Shown piece by piece: positions 7,225-13,930 of a DNA stretch of 20,859 nucleotides; within the stretch, counting starts at the first letter, position 1; each line of letters starts with the position of its first letter. This DNA is from Flavobacteriales bacterium UBA3364 (GTDB lineage Bacteria > Bacteroidota > Bacteroidia > Flavobacteriales_F > PHOS-HE28), in contig DEQO01000162.1 of NCBI GenBank assembly GCA_002360495.1, forward strand, positions 1 to 20,859, written 5' to 3'. Below the pieces are notes generated by a model. It was not told the DNA's origin. It saw only the letters and a list, made by a program, of their open reading frames with translations, and did not search any database. The position numbers were made by a program, and so were the translations under genes.

Positions 7225-8568
7225 ATGAAACGCCTCCCCTACATCATCTGGACCACGGTCGCACTCGCGGTGGCCTATCTGGTCCTGCGAACCGTAGCCT
7301 CCACCGGAGGAATGTTCGTGTTCCCTGACGCCTGGCACTTCCTGGACCCGTTCCGCTTGATCGGAGAGGATGGCCCGCAGCTATGGATCACGTTGGGTGT
7401 GCATGTGGCACTCACGGTCGTACTTCTTGTCCTGTCCATCGAACGTGCACAGGATGCGGGCTGGAACCGATGGATCGGTGTATTGATGATCCTGCCGGTC
7501 GTACGGCTCTTCCTTTTCACTGCCCTGGCGGTAGTACCGACCCAGGCACACATCAATGCCCTGGACCTGCCGCAATACGCTTGGTTGGACCGCATCCTGC
7601 CGAAAAGTCGCGCCGGCAATGCCATTGCCTCCATCTTCTTTGCGGTGCTCCTGGTGGTACCGCTCGGCTTTCTCAATGTGCGGATGTTGGAGGACTATGG
7701 CCTGGCCCTCTTCATCGGCCTGCCTTTCATTCTTGGGGCCGTGAGCGCATATCTCTACAACCACGCACAGATCCGCTCCTTGAAGCAGAGCCTGGGCATC
7801 GCGATGCTCACGGTGACGCTGGCCTTGGCGGCGATCTTCCTCTTCGCGATGGAAGGCCTCCTGTGCATCCTGATGGCTGCACCGATCGTGTACGCCATCG
7901 CATTGGCCGGTGCCTTGGTGGGGCACGCCCTCTCCCAACGCACGCCGGGCGGGGCCACGGCCATGTGCTTGTTGGTCCTCTCGGCTCCCGGGCTGATGGC
8001 CTTCGAAGCCGCACACCCGTCCAAAGCTCCCTTGTTCCCGGTGATCACCAACGTCATCGTCCATGCGCCGCCGCAGCTGGTATGGAACGAATTGGTGGCA
8101 TTCTCCCGGATGGAAGAGCCGGACGAGCTTCTTTTCCGCGCAGGGATCAGTTATCCGGTCGAAGCGCGGATCGAGGGCACGGGCGTCGGTGCCTGCCGTT
8201 TCTGCCAGTTCAACACCGGCCCGTTCGTGGAACCCATCACCGTATGGGACGAGCCACATCTACTCGCCTTCGACGTGTTGGACGATCCACCGCCGATGAC
8301 GGAACTGACCATCTACGAGCAGATCGATGCACCACACGTGGACGGGTTCTTCCGCAGCCGGAACGGGCAATTCAAATTGATCGAACAAGCCGGAGAAAGC
8401 ACCCTGCTGGAAGGCACCACATGGTACACGCATGACATCTGGCCGGCCTGGTACTGGAGGATCTGGAGCGATGCCATCCTGCACCGCATCCATGGACGCG
8501 TGTTGGAGCATATTCGCAACGAAAGCGAACAAGCCGCACGATACTTGGAAAAGCCTGCTGGCGAATAG
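7225..8568 (+). CDS. Membrane protein with DUF805-like part and C-terminal SRPBCC-like domain
   Basis: A 447-residue protein in two parts. Residues 1 to about 265 hold roughly eight membrane segments. Within them, SIERAQDAGWNRWIGVL followed by a hydrophobic stretch resembles DUF805-type membrane proteins. Residues about 268-447 look like a soluble START/SRPBCC (polyketide cyclase-like) domain: NVIVHAPPQLVWNELVAF is the usual first strand and helix, GVGACRFCQFNTGPFVEPI and LAFDVLDDPPPM follow, and the long last helix is WYWRIWSDAILHRIHGRVLE. Such domains bind hydrophobic ligands, so lipid sensing or handling at the membrane is a guess. The gene follows the paralogue pair by 75 bases on the same strand. 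TAACTTAC at 7204-7211 might be a weak internal promoter, but the nearest TTG is only 15 bases away. Confidence 0.85.
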   Translation: MKRLPYIIWTTVALAVAYLVLRTVASTGGMFVFPDAWHFLDPFRLIGEDGPQLWITLGVHVALTVVLLVLSIERAQDAGWNRWIGVLMILPVVRLFLFTALAVVPTQAHINALDLPQYAWLDRILPKSRAGNAIASIFFAVLLVVPLGFLNVRMLEDYGLALFIGLPFILGAVSAYLYNHAQIRSLKQSLGIAMLTVTLALAAIFLFAMEGLLCILMAAPIVYAIALAGALVGHALSQRTPGGATAMCLLVLSAPGLMAFEAAHPSKAPLFPVITNVIVHAPPQLVWNELVAFSRMEEPDELLFRAGISYPVEARIEGTGVGACRFCQFNTGPFVEPITVWDEPHLLAFDVLDDPPPMTELTIYEQIDAPHVDGFFRSRNGQFKLIEQAGESTLLEGTTWYTHDIWPAWYWRIWSDAILHRIHGRVLEHIRNESEQAARYLEKPAGE

Positions 8569-8569
8569 G

Positions 8570-8608
8570 GGTTCCAAGGACCGGCGATGTCCTTGTAGGA
8601 CAAGAACC
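8570..8608 (+). other. Hairpin with two exclusive folds between membrane protein and secreted protein
   Basis: CAAGGAC (8575-8581) pairs with GTCCTTG (8589-8595) around seven bases, and an outer GGTTC/GAACC pair (8570-8574 with 8604-8608) can close it. The second arm can instead pair GTCC with GGAC (8589-8592 with 8598-8601). There is no T-run, so this is not a standard terminator. It might act as an attenuator or as an mRNA end barrier. Confidence 0.35.
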
Positions 8609-8616
8609 TGCCTACA

Positions 8617-9273
8617 ATGCTTCTTCCACCTATCTTGAGGGCGCACTTCGCATCAGTGGACCTACGCACGCACACACCGTTCGGCACGTGGACAAGGGCG
8701 TTCGCGACCGCGCTATTCCTCCTGGTCATCATCGGGGGCTCATCCGCCCAACAAAGCCGGTTCGATGTACTGAAGGGTGACGATGTGGTGGGCAGGATCT
8801 TGGCTTCACGCTCCGTCAACGGCGAGCGGACGACGTACCTGATGACCTCCTATTCCGAGTTCGACATCATCTGGAAGCAGGTGGTCCGATCCATTCTGAC
8901 CGTCAACTATATGGGCGATCTTCTCGATCGCTGCCACACGAGCATATCCGTGAACGGGGCGCTGCGCGATTCAAGCCATCTGGACCCTGCTGCAGAGCCA
9001 TCGTGCTTCATTCATCCCGGCCAACGTTTCCCCTTGGACCAGGAGGTGAAATGGACCACCGCCCGGATGTACTTCGAGGAACCGGTGGGGCAACGCACCA
9101 TCTTCGTGGAGAGCGTCCTCAAACACTGTCCGCTGGAGTCCATCGGTCCCGGGAAGTACCGGCTGACCCTGCCCGGCGACAAGGTGAACAACTACGCGTA
9201 CAAGGACGGTGTATTGCAGGAGATCCACGTGGACAGGAGCTTCTTCGATCTCATCTTCCGTCGGACCGTATAG
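8617..9273 (+). CDS. Secreted protein of unknown function (DUF6134-like, tentative)
   Basis: Up to 218 residues. A hydrophobic export signal (AFATALFLLVIIGGSSAQ) ends near residue 45 and the mature part is a beta-rich domain. The phrases LKGDDVVGRILASRSV, TSYSEFDIIWKQVVRSIL and the ending YAYKDGVLQEIHVDRSFF fit a Bacteroidota family of small secreted proteins, which I compare only loosely with DUF6134. Two cysteines (CHTS and PSCF) may pair. The start is uncertain: the ATG at 8617 gives a long polar leader before the signal, while an in-frame GTG at 8656 gives a normal signal peptide and lies 18 bases after a possible -7 box TATCTTGA (8631-8638). Two tandem TAG codons end the gene. It is the last gene on this strand before the exporter operon and may belong to the regulated module. 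Confidence 0.8.
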   Translation: MLLPPILRAHFASVDLRTHTPFGTWTRAFATALFLLVIIGGSSAQQSRFDVLKGDDVVGRILASRSVNGERTTYLMTSYSEFDIIWKQVVRSILTVNYMGDLLDRCHTSISVNGALRDSSHLDPAAEPSCFIHPGQRFPLDQEVKWTTARMYFEEPVGQRTIFVESVLKHCPLESIGPGKYRLTLPGDKVNNYAYKDGVLQEIHVDRSFFDLIFRRTV

Positions 9274-9364
9274 TAGCCCACAGCGTTACTAAAACCGGTC
9301 CCGGCCATTCCTACTGCCGGTCCGCCGTTCGTGTAAGGTATCCTGCTCTTGCGCCGCCGCCCGG

Positions 9365-9372
9365 TACTTTCG
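9365..9372 (+). promoter_or_regulatory. Possible -7 element of the export operon
   Basis: TACTTTCG fits a TAnnTTCG variant of the Bacteroidota -7 box and sits inside a short inverted repeat GGTAC-TTTC-GTACC (9363-9376), 19 bases before the ATG at 9392. The only TTG nearby (9349-9351) is 13 bases away, which is too close, so support is partial. A weak CCGGC/GCCGG hairpin at 9301-9320 may separate this operon from the gene before. Confidence 0.35.
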
Positions 9373-9391
9373 TACCCGTCCGAACCTGCCC

Positions 9392-10114
9392 ATGATCGAA
9401 CTCCAAGGGATCCGCAAAGCCTACCGAACGGGCAATAACGTCCTGCACGTCCTGAAGGGGATCGACCTGCACATCGCCAGGGGCGAACTGGTCAGCATCA
9501 TGGGTTCGTCGGGCTCGGGCAAGAGCACCCTGCTCAACATCATCGGCATCCTGGACAATTACGACAGCGGCAGTTACCGGCTCGACGGCATGACCATCCA
9601 GGGCCAGAACGAGACCGAAAGCGCCCAATTGCGCAGCCGCTACATCGGCTTCGTGTTCCAGAGCTTCAACCTGATCACCTTCAAGAACGCGTTGGAGAAC
9701 GTGGCCCTGCCGCTCTACTACCAGGGCGTGAAGAAGGCGAAACGCATGGCTGAAGCCCAGGACATGTTGGATCGCGTGGGTCTGAAGGACTGGGCGCACC
9801 ACATGCCCAACGAGTTGAGCGGCGGCCAGAAACAACGTGTGGCCATCGCCCGTGCGCTGATCGCCGGGCCCAAGATCATCCTCGCGGACGAGCCCACGGG
9901 TGCGCTGGACAGTGCCACCAGCAGCGAGGTGATGGCGCTTTTGAAGCAGGTGAACCGTGAACTGGGACTGACCGTGGTGATCGTCACCCACGAGAACGAC
10001 ATTGCGGCACAGACCCAGCGTGTGATCCGCTTGAAGGATGGCCTGATCGAGAGCACGAATGCATCAGTGACGGCCGACGGGCGGTCCGATCAACCCCGCA
10101 CCCATGTTCGATAG
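9392..10114 (+). CDS. ABC transporter ATP-binding protein, MacB/LolD type
   Basis: A 240-residue cytoplasmic ATPase that powers the two permeases encoded next. Walker A is GSSGSGKST at about residues 38-46 (K44), the Q-loop has Q90, the signature LSGGQ is at 142-146, Walker B is ILADEPTG at 163-170 with E167 as catalytic base, and the switch histidine is H200. The sequence after Walker A (LLNIIGILD) and the DEPTGALD box are typical of the MacB/LolD/FtsE group. In classical MacB the ATPase is fused to the permease; here it is a separate protein. Its last 11 bases overlap the first permease gene, so the two are translationally coupled. Confidence 0.95.
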   Translation: MIELQGIRKAYRTGNNVLHVLKGIDLHIARGELVSIMGSSGSGKSTLLNIIGILDNYDSGSYRLDGMTIQGQNETESAQLRSRYIGFVFQSFNLITFKNALENVALPLYYQGVKKAKRMAEAQDMLDRVGLKDWAHHMPNELSGGQKQRVAIARALIAGPKIILADEPTGALDSATSSEVMALLKQVNRELGLTVVIVTHENDIAAQTQRVIRLKDGLIESTNASVTADGRSDQPRTHVR

Positions 10115-11345
10115 TGAGCAATGGCGAGAGGTCTTCGACAGTATCGCGAAGAACAAGTTGCGCGCGATCCTCACCGGTGTCAGCGTGTTCACAGGGATCT
10201 ACATGCTGATCATCCTCCTGGGCGCAGGTCGTGGGCTGCGGAACGGTTTCGAGCACGGCTTCAAGGGCAATGCGATCAACGCCATCCACATCTGGGGCGG
10301 TACCACCAGCAAGCCTTTCAAAGGCCTGTTGAGCAACCGTGAGATCGAGTTGACCAACGAGGACCTGACGGCGCTGCGCCAGGGCTTGGAAGAACTGGAC
10401 AAGAGCTCCGGGAAATACCGCCTGTGGCGGGGGAACAGCCTGCTGAACTACCAGGACAATTACGGGAACTATGGCATCCATGGCATCGAGCCTGAGTACC
10501 TCTTCCTGGAGGACCAGACGATCATGATGGGCCGGTTCATCAATGAACTGGACATGGAGGAAGGCCGCAAAGTGATCGTTCTGGCCACGGATTCCCGTGA
10601 GAAGCTCTTCGGCGAAGCCGACCCATTGCATCAATGGGTCCAGGTCAATGGCATTCCCTTCGAGGTGGTGGGCGTCTACAAGTTCGAATCAGGCCGCGGA
10701 CAGAACGACCGCAGCCAGGTCTTCATACCGCTGACCACCGCGCAGCGGGTCTTCGATGGCGAAGGCAAGTTGAACCAGATCTCCTTCACCCTGCACACGA
10801 CCTCTCTTTACGGATCCATCCGCGCGGCGCAGCGGGCACGCTCCATTCTTGCGAACCGTCACCAATTCGATCCCAAGGACCCGAGTGCGGTATGGGTGGA
10901 GAACAGTTTGGAGAACTACATGAACTTCAGCAACGTGTTCACCGGCATCAACACCTTCATCTGGATCATGGGCATCGGCACCATCATCGCCGGGATCATG
11001 GGGGTGAGCAACATCATGCTGATCGTGGTGAAGGACCGTACCAAGGAGATCGGGGTGCGCAAGGCGTTGGGTGCGACACCCGGCAATGTGATCACACAGG
11101 TCATGTTGGAGTCCCTGGTGGTCACCGCACTTGCGGGCTACGGTGGCTTGTTGCTCGGCATCGGGACGCTGGAGAGCATCTCACGCCTATTGCCGGGTGG
11201 CCCCATGTTCCGCGACCCGGAGGTGAGCGTCAGCATTGCTGTCCAGGCGCTCATCCTGTTGATCTTCACCGGTACGCTCGCAGGTCTTATCCCGGCGCGC
11301 CGAGCGGCCCGAATACGTCCCATTGAAGCACTCCGCGACGAATGA
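10104..11345 (+). CDS. MacB-like ABC permease 1 (FtsX family)
   Basis: A 413-residue inner-membrane permease. A cytoplasmic MFDSEQWREVFDSIAKNKLR leads to TM1 (about residues 21-42). A large periplasmic MacB-type domain follows (about 45-280). Three membrane segments make up the FtsX domain (about 285-405), with the coupling region RTKEIGVRKALGATP and the ending GLIPARRAARIRPIEALRDE. These are standard features of the type VII (MacB) ABC family, which works by moving periplasmic substrates or transmitting mechanical force. The gene overlaps the ATPase gene by 11 bases. It is clearly homologous to the next gene from the first residue, which points to an old duplication and probably a heterodimer. 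Confidence 0.93.
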   Translation: MFDSEQWREVFDSIAKNKLRAILTGVSVFTGIYMLIILLGAGRGLRNGFEHGFKGNAINAIHIWGGTTSKPFKGLLSNREIELTNEDLTALRQGLEELDKSSGKYRLWRGNSLLNYQDNYGNYGIHGIEPEYLFLEDQTIMMGRFINELDMEEGRKVIVLATDSREKLFGEADPLHQWVQVNGIPFEVVGVYKFESGRGQNDRSQVFIPLTTAQRVFDGEGKLNQISFTLHTTSLYGSIRAAQRARSILANRHQFDPKDPSAVWVENSLENYMNFSNVFTGINTFIWIMGIGTIIAGIMGVSNIMLIVVKDRTKEIGVRKALGATPGNVITQVMLESLVVTALAGYGGLLLGIGTLESISRLLPGGPMFRDPEVSVSIAVQALILLIFTGTLAGLIPARRAARIRPIEALRDE

Positions 11346-11357
11346 TGAAAGGGATTA

Positions 11358-11417
11358 CAGGAGCAAGTGCAGGTGGCTGGGAATGCCGTCCTGCCCTTGG
11401 TCTTGTCCCTGCTCCTG
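11358..11417 (+). other. Long-range stem in the gap between the two permease genes
   Basis: CAGGAGCA (11358-11365) is complementary to TGCTCCTG (11410-11417), and a second pair CAGG/CCTG (11370-11373 with 11390-11393) lies inside. Together they can fold most of the 90-base gap. All other genes of this operon are spaced by 23 bases or overlap, so the structured gap stands out. It could tune translation or stability of the downstream permease. There is no T-run, hence no standard terminator. Confidence 0.4.
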
Positions 11418-11435
11418 CCCCTAGCCTTCCAAACC

Positions 11436-12692
11436 ATGTTCGATAGCGACCGTTGGAGCGAGATCTGGCAGACGCTGAGCCGCAACAAGCTGCGCAGCGC
11501 ACTTACGGCGTTCGGCGTGGGATGGGGCATCTTCATGCTCATCATCATGCTCGGCGCGGGCAATGGGCTCGCCAACGGGGTGAACGGGGCGTTCAACGGT
11601 TGGGCGAGCAACAGTTGCTTCATCTGGACGCAGGTGACCTCCATACCGTTCGAGGGCTTCCCGCGCGGCCGCGACTTCAGCTTCGACAACGGTGACATAG
11701 AGGCCATCCGACGGAACGTGCCCGGCGTGGATGCACTGGCCCCGCGCCTGCAACTCGGCGGCTGGCAGGGATCGAACAACGTGGTGTACAAGGGCAAGAC
11801 CGGCGCCTTCAACGTGAACGGCGACGTACCTGATATCATGCGGATCCAGGGCACGGGGATCACCGCGGGCCGGTTCCTGAACGAAAAGGACCTGCTGGAC
11901 AGCCGAAAGATCTGCGTGATCGGTCAGCGCGTCGTCGATGTGTTGTACGCCGGCGAGGAAAAAGCCGCGCTCGGCACCTTTCTCAAGATCAACGGGGTGT
12001 ATTTCCAGGTGGTCGGGACGCACAAGACCAAGGCCACTGCGGAGATGGATGAGAACCAGGATGCCACCATCTATATCCCCTTCAGCACCTTCCAGCGTGC
12101 ATTCAACGCCATGAATGAAGTACACTGGTTCGCCATCACCGCTGAAAAAGGGACCAAGGCCAGTGTGCTGGAGAAGAACATCAAGAAACTGATGGCCGAG
12201 CGGCATCGGGTGCATCCGGACGACGAACTCGCGTTCGGCAGTTTCAATGTGGAGGAAATGTTCGACATGACGAACAACCTCTTCCTGGCCATCACCGGGC
12301 TCGGCTGGTTCGTGGGGATCCTCACGCTGGTCGCAGGTGTGGTCGGGGTGAGCAACATCATGCTGGTCATCATCCGTGAGCGCACCCAGGAGATCGGTAT
12401 ACGACGGAGCATCGGGGCCACACCGGCCAGCATCACGGTGCAGATCCTGTTGGAAGCCCTCACGCTCACTTTCCTGGCGGGATACATCGGACTCGTGAGC
12501 GGCGTATTCCTGCTCGAGGGTATCGGGGCGATGGGTATCGAAAGCGATTTCTTCGCCAACCCGGAGGTCGATATCACCGTGGCGATCGTCTCCCTTGTCG
12601 TACTGATCACCTGTGGCCTTTTCGCAGGCCTCGTCCCCGCCCGTCGCGCACTTTCCATACGCGCCGTGGAAGCCTTGCGCAGCGGCACCTGA
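11436..12692 (+). CDS. MacB-like ABC permease 2 (FtsX family)
   Basis: A 418-residue inner-membrane permease, paralogous to the gene before. The start at 11436 (MFDSDRWSEIWQTLSRNKLR) aligns residue by residue with permease 1. An in-frame GTG at 11367 would add 23 hydrophobic residues and is not favoured. TM1 is around residues 21-43 (GWGIFMLIIMLGAGNGL). The periplasmic domain runs to about residue 280. The FtsX part has GVSNIMLVIIRERTQEIGIRR near residue 308 and ends with GLVPARRALSIRAVEALRSGT. The first 12 bases around the start (CATGTTCGATAG) are identical to those of permease 1, where the TAG is the stop of the ATPase gene. With permease 1 it probably forms a heterodimer driven by the ATPase at 9392. 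Confidence 0.93.
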   Translation: MFDSDRWSEIWQTLSRNKLRSALTAFGVGWGIFMLIIMLGAGNGLANGVNGAFNGWASNSCFIWTQVTSIPFEGFPRGRDFSFDNGDIEAIRRNVPGVDALAPRLQLGGWQGSNNVVYKGKTGAFNVNGDVPDIMRIQGTGITAGRFLNEKDLLDSRKICVIGQRVVDVLYAGEEKAALGTFLKINGVYFQVVGTHKTKATAEMDENQDATIYIPFSTFQRAFNAMNEVHWFAITAEKGTKASVLEKNIKKLMAERHRVHPDDELAFGSFNVEEMFDMTNNLFLAITGLGWFVGILTLVAGVVGVSNIMLVIIRERTQEIGIRRSIGATPASITVQILLEALTLTFLAGYIGLVSGVFLLEGIGAMGIESDFFANPEVDITVAIVSLVVLITCGLFAGLVPARRALSIRAVEALRSGT

Positions 12693-12715
12693 CCCCATCG
12701 AACCACCAGAAGAAC

Positions 12716-13825
12716 ATGAAACGTTTCCGTCGCATCCTGCTGATCACCTTAGGTGCCCTCCTATTCCTGTGGACGCTCTGGTTCCTCTACCAGAAAAGTG
12801 TGGAGAAGCCCGCCGAGTACGAACTGGAGAAACCGCGGAAGCACGAGTTGATCAAGAAGACCGTCGCCAACGGCAGCATCGTGCCGCGCAAGGAGATCCT
12901 CATCAAGCCGGTGGTCAGCGGCATCATCCGCGAGCTCTACATCGAAGCGGGGCAGCAGGTGAAGAAGGGCGATCAATTGGCCAAGATCCAGATCGTACCG
13001 GACATGCTCTCCTTGAGCCAGGGTGAGCAGCGCGTACGCAGCGCCGAGATCGGCGTGCAGAATGCGAAAATGACCTTCGACCGCAACAAACCGCTGATGG
13101 ACAAAGGCGTGATCAGCGCCAGCGAAATGCAGGGCTACGATATCGCGTTGCGCAACGCGGAACAGGAGTTGGATGCCGCCCAGGAAGCGCTACAGGTGGT
13201 GCGGGATGGTATCAGCCGCACCAGCGCGGGTAACACGGTCGTAAGAAGCACGATCGATGGCATGGTGCTGGACGTGCCGGTGAAGGAAGGCAACAGTGTG
13301 ATCGAGCGGAACAACTTCAACGAGGGCACCACCATCGCCACCATCGCCGATATGGCCGATCTGATCTTCCAGGGCAAGGTGGACGAGAGCGAAGTGGGCA
13401 AGGTGAAGCTCGGCATGCCGGTGGTGCTCACCGTGGGTGCTGTCGCGAACGCCAAGTGGGATGCAGAACTCGAATACATCGCACCGAAAGGCGTGGAAGA
13501 CCAGGGTGCCATCCAGTTCGAGATCCGTGCCGCGGTGGAGCTCAACGAAGGACAGACCCTTCGCTCCGGCTACAGCGCCAACGCGGACATCGTGCTCGAA
13601 CGCAAGGATAGCGCGATGGTCGTGCCCGAAGGCATCGTCACCTTCAACGCCAAAGGGGACAGTGCCTTTGTGGATGTGAAGGAGGGCGAGGACTGGGAGA
13701 AGACGTACATCAAGACCGGCCTCAGCGACGGCTTGGATATCGAGGTGCTGGAAGGCATTACGATGGAGACCGTTCTGAAGGGGTTGAGGAAAGCCGACGA
13801 AGAGGAACAGGGGCCACCGAAGTAG
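12716..13825 (+). CDS. Membrane-fusion (periplasmic adaptor) protein, HlyD/MacA type
   Basis: A 369-residue adaptor. One N-terminal membrane anchor (residues 8-25) is followed by the first half of a lipoyl-like domain (SGIIRELYIEAGQQVKKGDQ, about 69-88). An alpha-helical hairpin with heptad pattern covers about 95-170. The second lipoyl half follows (STIDGMVLDVPVKEGNSV, near 178-195), then a beta-barrel and membrane-proximal domain (DESEVGKVKLGMPV, SGYSANADIVLE). It starts 23 bases after permease 2 and completes a MacA/MacB-like exporter. No TolC-like outer-membrane channel is encoded in the window, so the system would use one encoded elsewhere. The substrate is unknown; antibiotics, lipids, peptides or lipoproteins are all possible for this family. 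Confidence 0.93.
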   Translation: MKRFRRILLITLGALLFLWTLWFLYQKSVEKPAEYELEKPRKHELIKKTVANGSIVPRKEILIKPVVSGIIRELYIEAGQQVKKGDQLAKIQIVPDMLSLSQGEQRVRSAEIGVQNAKMTFDRNKPLMDKGVISASEMQGYDIALRNAEQELDAAQEALQVVRDGISRTSAGNTVVRSTIDGMVLDVPVKEGNSVIERNNFNEGTTIATIADMADLIFQGKVDESEVGKVKLGMPVVLTVGAVANAKWDAELEYIAPKGVEDQGAIQFEIRAAVELNEGQTLRSGYSANADIVLERKDSAMVVPEGIVTFNAKGDSAFVDVKEGEDWEKTYIKTGLSDGLDIEVLEGITMETVLKGLRKADEEEQGPPK

Positions 13826-13828
13826 ATC

Positions 13829-13850
13829 GACCGGTCCGCACGGACCGGTC
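13829..13850 (+). other. Strong hairpin closing the export operon
   Basis: GACCGGTCC (13829-13837) and GGACCGGTC (13842-13850) form a perfect nine-base stem with a GCAC loop, three bases after the stop codon of the adaptor gene. No T-run follows, so it is not a textbook terminator. It may mark the 3' end by a factor-dependent route or protect the mRNA from exonucleases. Confidence 0.55.
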
Positions 13851-13930
13851 CTCGGTGGAAGTATCGATCAACGGCCCGGCCGCGCCTGGGTCGGACGAAG
13901 ATCCAGTCTGTTGTACTATCCTTACGGCAA

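Noticed and set aside
11367..11435. N-terminal extension of permease 2 that looks like a signal peptide
   Set aside because: Permease 1 aligns exactly from MFDS, and an extra hydrophobic segment before the cytoplasmic N-terminus would change the topology of the family. The open frame is probably chance.
11421..12698. A 425-codon open frame on the minus strand opposite permease 2
   Set aside because: Antisense to a clear MacB-like permease; no recognisable domain, rich in D, H, R and G as shadow frames here are.
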